Of a stretch of DNA of 64,000 nt, positions 14,042 through 24,769 are shown piece by piece; within the stretch, counting starts at the first letter, position 1; every line of letters begins with the position of its first letter. Below the pieces are notes generated by a model. It was given only the letters and a program-made list of their open reading frames with translations, had not been told where the DNA came from and ran no database searches. Source of the stretch: Canna indica (Eukaryota > Streptophyta > Magnoliopsida > Zingiberales > Cannaceae); NCBI GenBank assembly GCA_034359265.1, contig CP136893.1:26916001-26980000 (forward strand), read 5' to 3'. Made by a program: the position numbers and the translations under genes.

Positions 14042-14381
14042 CACTACAACACAATTGACCTATAGAGACACAAAATTAGAAACAAATTATATTTTTGTTT
14101 CTAAATCTTCATATTTAGAGACTAATAGATACAAAAAATTGTTCCTAATTAGCCTCTAAAGATCTATAGAAACAACAACAATAGAGTCACTTAATTGATT
14201 TGACTCTAAGCTATAGAAACACCAACAACAGAATTACTTAATTGATTTGACTCTAAAGCTATTTTTAGACGTTAATTAGAAATATATTTTGTGTTTATTA
14301 GTCTCTAAATGTGAAGATTTAGAAATAAAAATCTAGTTTGTCTCTAATTATATGTCTCTGTAGGCCGATTGTGTTGTAGTG
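14042..14381. mobile_element. 340-bp CACTA MITE
   Basis: Begins CACTACAACACAATTGACC and ends with its imperfect inverse, finishing GTTGTAGTG. Flanked by a 3-bp duplication ATA (14039-14041, 14382-14384). The paralogous LTR near 48,050 shows the empty site. The interior is a near-palindrome with repeated ACTTAATTGATTTGACTCTAA units; no coding. A second copy lies at 34488. Confidence 0.9.
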
Positions 14382-14730
14382 ATATATCGGGACTTCTGAT
14401 GCCAAGAAAATGTCTAAATCATATAGCCCTCCAAGGAGCTCACTAGACTCAGAAAATTTTTGGGTTGTTTCCTGATTGTTCTGGTTTTCAAGTTTTCAGA
14501 GTTCGGGTTTCAGTCTTTGAGTTCTTATGCATCAAATAGAGGATATACATATAATCTAGACACTCTAGACCTAAACTCAAACTTTTCGATTTCTCTAATT
14601 TTTTCGATCGGAGCCGTCGTGCGCTAATCGACTTGGAACCTGAAAATAATTCTCCATTAACATATTAATTCCATATTTATTATCATCAAAATCGAGATTA
14701 AGATCTAGGTTGAAAACCTTAGGGCAACAC

Positions 14731-15014
14731 TTGTCAATTGTTTGTCATCGACTGCCCCATTAAAATGTTGATGTTGCATTCTGACATGGACAAAATAATA
14801 AATTTTTATGTTAAAATATTTAATATACTTCATCTCACGATTTTGCTTGATGTTTTTAAATATTAAAATGATGTTCGTTGCATATCATGTCAGCAATATT
14901 AAAACAAAATAGTGATATGAAGTATATTAAATATTTTAATATAAAATTTATTTTTTATCCATGTCAGCAGGTCACATCATTATTTTACAAGCATCATTGA
15001 CAAATAATTGATGT
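14731..15014. mobile_element. Foldback MITE with ~100-bp inverted arms
   Basis: The left arm (about 14,733-14,845) and right arm (about 14,915-15,012) are imperfect inverse copies, sharing TTTGTCA, GACATGGA and TTAAAATATTTAATATACTT. The exact ends and duplication are unclear because the element abuts the end of the preceding LTR. Family not identified. Confidence 0.65.
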
Positions 15015-16191
15015 GAGGATTCAATTAGCACAAATATGATAATACATGATACAGTTTGAGCAAATGAAAGAATTTGATAAAATTTATAAAGCTCATAAAG
15101 TTCATAATATATTTAAATAATTACCCTATTTAGTTATAGAATGAGAATACACAACAATGAGATAAGGGTTTTTAATGAAAATGATACGTATTTAAGGAAT
15201 GTGAACATTAGATCAAATATCGATTATAACACTATTGGAATAACGAGTTTCACTGACAGCTCAATCCATTGGTAAGTCGTTGCTGAAGACCATCACTAAC
15301 GATGAGAACCGGCTTGATCAGTTGCAACGCGGCCGTGGCAGAAGAGCGCATCGCTGATAACTTAACAACGAATCAACAATCGCTCCGGCCGTTGCTAATA
15401 TGGCATCAGCCATGGCTCAATAGCGGCCCACAGCTGTTGCTGATATCATTATCAGCCACGGCTCAGCAACGGCCCACTCATGTTGCTAATAGTTTTATTA
15501 GCCACGATTCTGCAATGGCCGCTCGGCTGTTGCGGATATCAATATTAGCAATGGCCCGTTAGTCGAGGTAAAGCTGTTGCTGAAAGGTTGTTCTAAGCCG
15601 TTGTTGTAGATAATCAGCAATGACTTTGATGTTGCAGCCCAGGAATTACGATACGCTTTCAGCGACGGCTTTGAAATGGACGACCGTGGGAAAGCCGTCG
15701 TTGATGTTGTTAACTTGTAACTGAAAAGTTTGAAAATTAGAAATTTCCATTGATATATTTATATAATCCTTATACATAACTCATCCACCCATCATACACA
15801 CATCCACATCTAGATATACATATAGACATCCACATTCATACACATCCACACCCAAATATACATCAAAATAATTACATTTATAAATTATATCCACAATCAT
15901 ATAAAAACTATACGAAATCAAAACAATCATATCAATACGATACGAATCAAAATTATCGTATCAACACGATACGATCAAAACTATCATAAGTCTCAAGTCA
16001 AGTAAGTCAATAGTATCAACACGATCAATATCCAAGTAATAACAAGTCAATCAAGTCAAGTCATAAAACAAGATATAATCTCACTGCGGCGGTGGAGGAT
16101 GGTCGGGATCATACGGCGGGGTCTGTAGTGCCTGAGTGTACACTGGCATGGACTGGGTCGATGACGATGGATCTGATGTTGAAGGCATGCC

Positions 16192-16604
16192 TAGGGGTGT
16201 AAGTGAGCCGAGCAGCTCGTGAGCTACTCGAGATCGACTCGATGAAAACTCGAGCTCGAGCTAAGTAATACTCGACTCGAGCGGCTCGCGAGCCTAATCG
16301 AGCTTCATATATTTATATATAATTTATATAAATATTAATATTTTATATGGGGTTGAGCATAAACCCGAGTCGAGCCAAGCTTAATCGAGCTTGAACGATC
16401 TCGGTCATGCTTGAGAAAAATAAACGAGCCTAAACGAGCTTAAATGAGCCGAGCTCAAGTTACTTGAGTCGAGCTCGAGCCGATCTCGAGCCTGGATATT
16501 GAGGCTCGATCTAGCTCGAGTTCGAGCTCGAGCTCGACATTTCTTAAATGAGTAGAGCTTGAGCACAAGCAAGCTCGGCTCGGCTCGGCTCAATTACACC
16601 CCTA
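16192..16604. mobile_element. 413-bp hAT MITE
   Basis: Ends TAGGGGTGTAA / TTACACCCCTA, flanked by a perfect 8-bp duplication GGCATGCC (16184-16191, 16605-16612), the hAT hallmark. The interior is dominated by GAGCTCGAGC/GAGCCGAGC palindromes around an AT-rich centre. It interrupts the last coding part of the CACTA second gene; removing it with one duplication restores the reading frame. Confidence 0.92.
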
Positions 16605-17194
16605 GGCATGCCAACTTCGGTTTGAGCTAATATGTTGCGTAACATAGCATGCATCTCCGCCATCATCTGACTTTGACGCTCCATCATCTCACTCTGACGC
16701 ATGACCGTATCCTCCAGTGTCGCTATCTTGTTGCTCTGATCATGAACTCGAGAGGTGGAGGGCCGCTCACCAGCGACCAGAGGGGTCGGTGCCCCAAGTG
16801 GCCCGAGCACGGCTCGCACATGGACACTGTCTACAAAGCCATAGACGCGGTCGTGGTCTCAGCCACTTACAGCCTCCACCCACGCTCCCGCATCAAAGTC
16901 CTCGGGGGTGCTCCCGCGCTGCATCACCGTCTGAGTGTAGGTCTTCTACACGAGTTTGTATTTTTGTTTCATGTTTTTCCTAAAACTTAAATTATAAATA
17001 AATAATGCATAATTGAAGCAAATATAGTTACCATGATGATTGCAGTGCGGGTGTCGATGTACTCCCTCGTCCCATGTCTTCGACGATGGGTCCGCCCGAA
17101 CACGTCCATCGGGGAGGGTCGTCGGATAAACTCATCAGGTATCACCGTCGTCTACATTTATAAAACAAATACATTAATTAGTACGCAAAGTAAC

Positions 17195-19708
17195 TGTCAT
17201 ACCCCAACTGAGGGTAGTGTGATCGGCCAGGGCCTACATCCTACCCTAAAGCCCTGTCTACACTGACATATAAGAAACCAGAAGATATCGATAAAAAGAA
17301 ATCTCAACACAAGCTTTATTTAAAGTTTTTCAAAGTTCACAATATATGTTTTCAAACCAAAGAGAAAACCATCATCGGAACAAACTGAACATCTCAAATA
17401 TCAAAGTTTTACAAACTTTTCTAAAACACAACTGTCAGTGCAGAAAAGGAAATAACTACTAAGACACTGGACTATGACCCAAGGACGCCTCTACGAGATA
17501 TAGCACCACCACCCGCCCTCCAGCTGCACCATGCTGATAGGTCACAATCACTGCTCATGCTGAAGCAAACTGTGAGTCCACTTGGGACTCAGTGAGCGGT
17601 TCTTGCGAACCTCCACATAATCCTCAGTTATTCAGGCATAATATATAAGACAACATAATATATATTCAGGGAGGTAAGTTACTTTCTAGTGTGACTACTG
17701 ACCCTATAGGTCATTCTGTATAAACCATACATGTGAAAACTTATCATCTTGGCCTATCAAGTCTTCGGCATTCGGCCCTTGGGCCAACTTATGGTATTAG
17801 AATCCCGGCTACAACCGGCCCTACCATACAAGGTAGAATCACACTGGCCGACCGGCCACATCATAGCAAGATGTAAACAAGAAATCCCGGGCCATCGACT
17901 AGGATGGTCCACTAGTCTCCAGGCACCGTCTGGGGTAGGGATAGCTAGTCCCACCCAACTGAGGTCTGACACCTAGCGGGCCCATTGGTGCATCTCAAGA
18001 CCCAAACACTGGCTGAGATAAGCATTGGTCATTTCCGACCTCCATGCTTCTCGACGGACCATCTCAAGCACATCACACAATCAAATGTCCTAGGATTTCC
18101 TTATATACACTTCGGGCCCTTGCCCGTATCCGGCCCTAATTCGGGCTACAGGGTCAACAAATTAATGCTGCCCTTCCAAAATTGTGCACGCCTAATAGTT
18201 CTAGGTTTCCAAAAATATTTACTAGAAGTCCTAGAAAGTTGTGTCATCTCCTAGCTAAGTTTCCATATATGCTAAGCATCTTGCAACGTCCTACATGTTG
18301 TCTAGCGTTATACGCTACCTTTGGTGATGAATTTTATATACCGACCTTGGAATTCCACCTATGAACATTTTAGGACAGCTTATATAATTTAAAGAAAAAC
18401 AAGAATAACTTACAGCAACTACTATATATACCTACGAGATTCATCAATAATTATTTGTACACTGCATTTAAAATTTATTTCAATAAGAAGCAACTTATAA
18501 AGCATGGTAAGATAACCATAAATTCACAACGCACAAAATACTAAGCATGGTAACATGTTTTATCATTTCAAAAATTAAAGAGGAATGAGCTAAGGATGGT
18601 CACTAAGCAATCATTCCTACAATTACATAAATTAATAAATTTATTTGCCATGGTTAGAGTTCTTCCTAAGTATCATCATGTCTCTATAGTTTTAGCAAGA
18701 ACATTACCATAATTGAGATAAATATAGATCTATAGTTGTGACAATCTCTAAGATGAACATCAATCATATGATACAAGTTCAACTTATCTATAAGCATGTG
18801 ATCGCGAATCAAAACAACACAACCTGAAACCAAGCATGTTAAATTCGAGCAGTCCACTTTTTCTCACCCTTGCCCTTGCTCGGCCGACTCAAGCAGGGTG
18901 ACCCCCTGTTCGGCCGAGTCCTCAAGGATGAACGAGCATGGTTGCGACAATGACACAAGTGATAAATCCATAGATCTAACATATACGAACATAAAGCGAT
19001 CTACAAGTTTCGAGACGAGCGAGGAAATCGGGGGAAATTTTGGCATGACCTTTCCCCTTTTTCCTCTACTCGGCCAGCCCTCAAGAACGCGAAATAAACA
19101 CGTTTAAAACACAAGATCATAGGAATACACAACGATTAAAGTTCTAATACGAAGAAACACATCGATCGGCAAGAACTCGCGAGAGAAAACCCGATTTTAA
19201 ATCTTATAGGGTCGGCCACCCGCCTCCCTTCAAAAACTATGCTAACCACTCACCTTGGTTGGATCCCGAGGAAGCCTTGATGAAGAAGAGCTCTGATCTC
19301 CTCGAGAGTCGACGCGAGCTCAGCGCTGACAAGATCTCCCCTCTCTCCCTTTTCCCCCTTGCTTGGGCTATGTGCGGCTCCAAAATGAGCCGCACGGCTC
19401 ATGATAAGGGATTATATTATGTCATCCACAAATGACTCAAATGCCCCTCATATGACTTAACCTCTAGTCAATTCGATCTGAGTCCGATTCGGGCTCCGAT
19501 TCAATCTGCACTCAAGAGTCGAACTCGACTTTAATAAACATCTTATGCGTAAAAGGAAATAACCATTGAGCTAATTTAAACTTCATATTCTCATGAGTCG
19601 AGTTATATATTCTACTCGAGGCAATTCTGTGGCTCGACCCGACTAACCCCTGATCCGGTGCGCTGCACCAAAATAGATTTTTATATTAGGAAATTTTTGG
19701 GTCTTACA
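17195..19708 (-). mobile_element. 2.5-kb solo LTR of a Ty3/gypsy element
   Basis: Plus-strand ends TGTCATACCCC and GGGTCTTACA; a perfect 5-bp duplication GTAAC flanks it (17190-17194, 19709-19713). On the minus strand it reads TGTAAGACCC...GGGGTATGACA, the usual orientation of Tekay/Del-like gypsy LTRs. There is no internal domain, so it formed by LTR-LTR recombination. It contains CG-rich GGCCGACCGG-type stretches and no protein-coding signal. Confidence 0.9.
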
Positions 19709-20593
19709 GTAACAAATACAATATATAATTGAAATTAAGATATAATACTTACCATACGTCTCGCTTGCACTACAAATGAAATAAACCTGCCAGTGTGACG
19801 CGCTCCTCCCCCGGACATGCAATTTCTAGCCGCAGTCCAGGATACCTCTTGCCAACGCTCCGTCGATCATATCGCCACGAGTTGGTCCCAAATATCCGGA
19901 GTAATCCAATCGGGGTCATATCCCTGAGTCTCCGCGATGTTTGTGGTCCCAGTTGGGGCCATCGCCTCGAACCGGGCCTGCCCCAGCTGGCTATTGTACC
20001 TCTGCCAGGAAATGGCCTCACACGCAGTGTAAATGAAGGACCTCTGGTCCTCTAGCCATGTATAGCGAGACTGCAAAACAATAATGTCGGTACCAATATT
20101 AATCATCATGTATATAAAAATTTTAAATATGTACCTCAAACTCGCGCTAGAGCAAGTCCATGTGCTCACGGGGCACGTGAGACCACATAGGCCATACCCC
20201 ATGCATGTACCGTCGGATTATCCCCAATATAGTCATAGGGACATCCTCTTACTCGAACCTGCACAACAAAAATAAAGTACAATATTATATGATATAATGA
20301 ATTAAATATAATTAATAATTTATAATACATTACCGCTCCCCGATCACACTAATAAGTCTACGTTGTTGCGCGGCTGGTGGAGGCTGAATCCTGTTCAGCT
20401 CGCGTGACCACTTGCATCTGGATGAACTAGCCTCAGCGGCAAGAGCAAGTGCAGCAAAATATAGAGTCTCACCGATCGAAGACTCTAAAACTCTCGTCCG
20501 GCAATAACCTCGATCCACCATAGCTGTCGAATAAGTATATAATTAGATTATATATATAGTAGAGATAGATTTAAAAGAAGATATACTTTACAA

Positions 20594-21722
20594 TTATTCC
20601 TCAACATCTGAGTAATAGTCTTCGAATTCTTCTTCTTTATCTTCTTTATCTTCTTCAAATTCTACTTCTTTATCTCCACCTTCAACTTCATGATCGTCAT
20701 CATCAACATATTCAACTTCTAATTGAACTAACTCTGTGTCTGCATCCTCGAGTATTGGAATAATACAGTCTACTACGGGAGGATCGTCATCATCAATAAT
20801 ACGGTCTCCAACTTTTTTTGTCGGGCCGATTTCTTCTCCTTGTAACGAGGATATTCACATACCGGGCATTTATCCAACTGCGCATTTTATTTATAATATA
20901 AAATACAATTATTTGGGCATGCGTGTATTTTTTCATACCCAATCCCTAATTTTCTCATCAACTTTTTAATCTTATAAAAAGTTGGCTCAAACTTGTTATC
21001 TGTAGGTAGCATTCCATTAATCAATCCTACAATCCGATCAAACGCAACCCCGCTGATATTACAATCAACCTTGATGTTCTGGAGTTGCATCATTGCCGAA
21101 AACCTAGTGTATTTAGGACAATTCTCATACAAAGATTCATCAGCAGCTTTCAACATCTCGTAAAATTCTACGACTTTTTTATTCGGCAATTCAATCTCTA
21201 CCGCAGGTTGTACTATTGGTCTCGTAAAATTCTATGGCAAATCTGTGACATTAACACCCGTAGTATCTGGTGGCACTGACGTCTTGCCGCTCGACATTAT
21301 CATTTAAGTGGAATTGACCGCCAAAATTATCAAGTATCATAGTTTTATATGGATTAGATGGAATGAATGAAGAAACATCAACAGAAGAAGATTCACCATG
21401 TGTCAGAACGACGGGATTGCTCGACGTTCCAACTTCACGTGACTCCCTGTGACAAGTCCATAGAAAATATCTTGGTGCAAATCCTTTGCTATACATATGC
21501 AGATTGATAGTTTTGCCGATCCAAAAATCATGCATTCGTGCAAATGCGGCACAAACATCGGATTTTATCACTGCTAACAATTTTTTGATTCGAATAGACA
21601 AAATTTAGGAAGTAAGTTACGCATAATCGAAACTCATTCGTTAAAGCTCCACGATAAAAACGTCGGTACATCCAACTTCGATCTCCCGACAAGATTCTGT
21701 CAATCAATGATAATATCTTCAC
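20594..21722 (-). pseudogene. CACTA TNP2 transposase remnant, DDE core deleted
   Basis: TNP2 cuts CACTA ends. The N-terminal part reads MKILSLIDRILSGDRSWMYR, then a Cys-rich block CLCRIC, then (frame-shifted) HMYSKGFAPRYFLWTCH. Next is FHLNDNVE, and at 20,887-21,189 FYEMLKAADESLYENCPKYT and LGIGYEKIHACPNNCILYYK. After a TAA the zinc-knuckle-like block DKCPVCEYPRYKEKK follows. The reading then jumps to an acidic tail (20,594-20,815, many Asp/Glu, ending SDVEE). The catalytic DDE region between these is absent. Frameshifts and stops show a dead copy. Confidence 0.85.
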
Positions 21723-22140
21723 TTAATGTCTTTAGGTGAGATGATCCTATTCCCTTCGGGATTCATGTTATTTATATTACACTAAGTATTTCTTTTAACT
21801 GTTAACTTCATTCTAAATTTTGGCAGTATCTCCCTACAGTTCTCTGAATACGCATATTATCTGGGCACATATCGGAGAATAATGTAGATACAGTAGCCAA
21901 AATTTATGAATGAGTATCGGTTAAAAGAAAAAATTAAGTGCAATACAAATAACTATATTTCCAAATTGTCCAATTAGGGACAATTAAAGGGTTGTATGTC
22001 ATATAAAAGATCATCTACTTCGTTTACACGAACATACAATCCCCAAACGAATCTAAGGTATTGCAAAATTATAACTTGACTCGTTGATGCGTACATGAAA
22101 CATATCAACTCGTCATGATTAATTTATTTTCTAAATTTGT

Positions 22141-22246
22141 GGATGCCGGTTCGAATCCAAAGTGGACGATTCCGGTGCGAGTCTAAAGTGGACGATTTGG
22201 ATGCGAGTCCACCGTGGACGATTTGGGCGCGAGTCTATAGTAGACG
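22141..22246. repeat. Degenerate ~30-bp tandem repeat
   Basis: About four units built on GTGGACGATT and GCGAGTC, in the leader side of the CACTA element. Unit spacing is about 30 bp with substitutions. Confidence 0.75.
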
Positions 22247-22484
22247 ATTCTAATTAAAATTATAATTACACCTAACTAAAATTAACCCTAGTATTTATTC
22301 TAATTAAAATTAATTAACCCTAACATCAAAACTAATTAACAGCAAAAAAAACTTAACCTAATTAATCGTTAATAATAACAAAATAAACTAACAAATAATT
22401 ACTAATTAACCTAAAGTTAACAATTAACAATTAACATAGAAAAAGTAATAACAAATAAAAACTAATAACAATTAACATATAAAT

Positions 22485-22575
22485 TAGGGTTTAATTAAAC
22501 CCTAATCAAAATTTTATTAGGGTTTAATTAAACCCTAATAAATTTTGATTAGGGTTTAATCAAACCCTAAAATCA
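22485..22575. repeat. Palindromic TTTAGGG-like cluster
   Basis: Alternating TTAGGGTTTAAT and ATTAAACCCTAA units in opposite orientation, three or more pairs. These contain the plant telomere-like box AAACCCTAA and could fold into hairpins. It lies in the CACTA leader; it is not a telomere, since orientation alternates. Confidence 0.7.
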
Positions 22576-22902
22576 TAGTTCTGGCGCAGGAGTCCAGTGT
22601 CCAATGTGGGACACTGGACATTGGCCTGACGGTTGGCCCTAATAAAGGAGAAGAGAAGGGGAAGCTAAGGTAATACTTGGAGGCGCGAGATGCTTCGGCG
22701 TCGGACGGCGCAGCGGCGACGTCAACGGATGAAGCTCGGCAGTACGGGGCGTCGGCGTCATCGGCAGAGAACAGACAAGAAGAAGGTAGCAGGGAAGAAA
22801 TGGGGCGGGCACGATCACGAGTTAAATAAACTCATCATCTTATAACCTCAAAGAAAATGACTAAGTTATAAATATATTTCTTAGAGGGGCCTTTTTGCAA
22901 AA

Positions 22903-24767
22903 TGCCTAATCTTATTTAATTATCCCTAATATCTTCTCTAATCTCTCTCTAGATCATTGTAGTGGCAGAGAAGGTGAGACGTGCGGCGGCGGCGACTAGG
23001 AAGACTCCGGAGAAAAATCAGAGTTCGGAGGATTGTTGAGGTAGGAGTCTTATCTTTTGTTGTTATGTTTCTCTGTTGTTTACGTTCATCGTTCATCGGC
23101 GGCAAGAGGTGGGGAGGAAGATCTGATAGAGCCGGATGGAGGAGGGATGGGGGTAGTCGCAGTTGGGTGGCTGCTTTATTGCCGACAATGTCGAATTTGG
23201 TGTGGCATGCAGTCGTGCTGCTGCCCGCCCTTTTTCAGCAGCCGGGGCTGCTGTAGGGAGGCTGCTCTGGCCTCCCGGCATGGAGTCGATGCTCCGTTGG
23301 TGCCGAAGGGCATGGGAGGCGGGCACCAGACCAGCGGATCGGTCGACAGCGTCTTCGATGGCTGCACGACGCTGATCCGAGAAGAGGAAAGGGCAAGGCT
23401 AGCGTTGGGGGACGAGTGAGTGAGACGAGTGGGAGAGGGTTATTTGATTTTATAAATTAATAATTAAAAAGGTGAGCTGTATCGTAAGAAATGGGTAGAG
23501 ATGTATAGAATATTTGGGTATTTTTGAAGTTGATCGTAGAAGCGTTAGATCGAGTCGGGATGAATACCAAAGTTGTAGGTTTTCACATTTTGAACGCGAT
23601 GGTGGTATCAGATTTATGATCGGAGGTTGTCTGGTAGGTATTTTATATTTTTTAGTAATTTTGGTAACTAAATATGATTAATTCAGTTTGATAAATAGTT
23701 AAATATTGTAGAATAGTTGTATTATATATTAGTTGGTAATTTCGAGTATAGATAATTGTGTTGGGTGTGAGTTGACTCTTGTTGTAGTCGATGAATGTTG
23801 AATGGGTAAATTGATGATTTTAGCCTTACCTCTATTTGCTTGATTTGCTTCTGAAATTAGTTGATCTTCTGTTCCATTATTTTGTTGAACATGCCATGTT
23901 GGTAATTGTATAAGTTTGATTTAGTTGTCATTTATTGATGATTAATTAAGCATGATATTGTACTAGCCATGGTACACAGTGCAGTATTAACGTTGTCATA
24001 AGTTGCTTATTGCTGTGCATGAATTATTTTGGCTGCATTACTGTTGTTGTCGTATATCATATGTTATAATGATTTATTCTGATTGCATCTTCAATTGATA
24101 GTTTATTGAATCATTTATTGTCGTTAGCATCGTAGATTAGTTGTGAACTGTCATGTGGTGAGATCTAGTTGTCATGTTGCATTGCTGATCTTTTGTTGGG
24201 CGGAGGCCCTGGACACTGTTGATTTATTGCCCGAGTTGTATGGGCAAGTGACACCGGTGATCACCTATTTACCAAGCAGGTGTGTGTGCGGCGTCGCCAA
24301 CACCGGTGATCACCTATTCACACCGGTGATCACCTAGGTAAACATGTGTCTTGTTGTTGACACATTGTATTCTATTGCATAGTCGTATATTGTTGCATTT
24401 GACATTATCATCGCATCATGATTATTTACCCTTCTTATTGACATATTGATACTCCTACTCAACTTTCCGTTGATGTTGTTTGTTGTTGCCTCAGATTTGC
24501 AGGTATGTCGGTAGTTGAAGTTGGGTATCTAGAGTCCTGGAGGAGGAGACACATCTGCTATTTGTTTCTCTTTATTTATTTTAGTTGGATTGTTGAATTA
24601 TAGGTTGATATCAGTTGTTACCTTGTAGTTTTGGTTCAAAATTTTATAGTTGACTTTGTTGACATTTCTTTGTATATACGTTGATGTGAGATGTTGGTTG
24701 GATTGTTAGTTACGCTTCTCCTACGAGGTGTCCCTTATTTGGGGAAGAACCTAGGCGGGGCGTAATA
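22903..24767 (+). mobile_element. Ty3/gypsy LTR (copy A)
   Basis: Closely similar along its length to 37552-39479, for instance GAGGTGAGACGTGCGGC near the start and GGCGGAGGCCCTGGACACT. Its end CCTAGGCGGGGCGTAATA is a typical gypsy LTR 3' end (usual form GTGACA or GTAACA). The start is approximate, set by where similarity with copy B begins. Three copies of the palindromic unit CACCGGTGATCACCTA (24,252-24,335) occur here, against one in copy B. Its primer site and leader continue at 34,065 beyond the Sirevirus insertion. Confidence 0.75.
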
Positions 24768-24769
24768 AT

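Larger units (their letters stand above)
12128..14729 (-). mobile_element. Sirevirus-like LTR, solo, with two nested MITEs
   Basis: Starts TGTTG and ends CAACA on the plus strand. Read on the minus strand it begins with a TTGATGATAA-containing leader and ends next to a CACTA-box-like stretch, like the LTRs at 30,614 and 46,896. It holds the GGTCGACCGA palindromic repeats (13,640-13,800) seen in the other LTRs. Removing the nested elements (693 and 340 bp plus duplications) leaves about 1.56 kb, close to the 1.5 kb of its relatives. No internal domain adjoins it. I found no matching 5-bp target duplication, so it may be recombinant or a truncated copy. Confidence 0.75.
16081..20521 (-). pseudogene. 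CACTA second gene (Transposase_24 / Ptta type), broken
   Basis: Accessory protein of plant CACTA elements, probably DNA-binding. Pieces on the minus strand: first exon about 20,330-20,521; 20,129-20,262 with MHGVWPMWSHVPREHMDLL followed by an in-frame TAG; about 19,780-20,070 with GYDPDWITPDIWDQLV; 17,032-17,155 with MDVFGRTHRRRHGTREYIDT; 16,605-16,987 with WVEAV, RVYGFVDS and AVLGPLGAPTP then a Met/Gln-rich coiled coil; 16,081-16,191 ending in HPPPPQ and TGA. The MDVFGRTH and WVEAV...RVYG blocks match the Transposase_24 pattern. A solo LTR sits in an intron and a hAT MITE in the last exon. Two further stops lie around 16,960 and 16,880. Not functional. Confidence 0.8.
15230..22902 (-). mobile_element. 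CACTA (En/Spm) transposon, degraded, cut at one end
   Basis: The left terminus CACTATTGGAATAAC is preceded by TAA. Up to 15,720 the DNA is packed with short sub-terminal repeats (GTTGCTGATA, GCAACGGCC types, both orientations), where CACTA transposases bind. Genes read on the minus strand: TNP2 remnant (20594-21722), then a Transposase_24-like gene (16081-20521). The upper end is not found; the gypsy LTR starting near 22,903 seems to cut it. The 22.6-22.85 kb part is GC-rich, probably the transposon leader. A hAT MITE and a solo LTR are nested inside. Confidence 0.85.

Noticed and set aside
12128..14729. Intact 2.6-kb LTR family
   Set aside because: The extra length is explained by two nested MITEs with duplications; the LTR is about 1.5 kb.
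15302..15562. 86-codon ORF at the CACTA end
   Set aside because: Entirely within sub-terminal repeats; no domain.
22485..22575. Interstitial telomere
   Set aside because: The TTTAGGG-like units alternate in orientation and are not a head-to-tail array.
22981..23419. Gly/Arg-rich ORFs in several frames
   Set aside because: GC-rich part of gypsy LTR copy A; the equivalent frames are not conserved in copy B.
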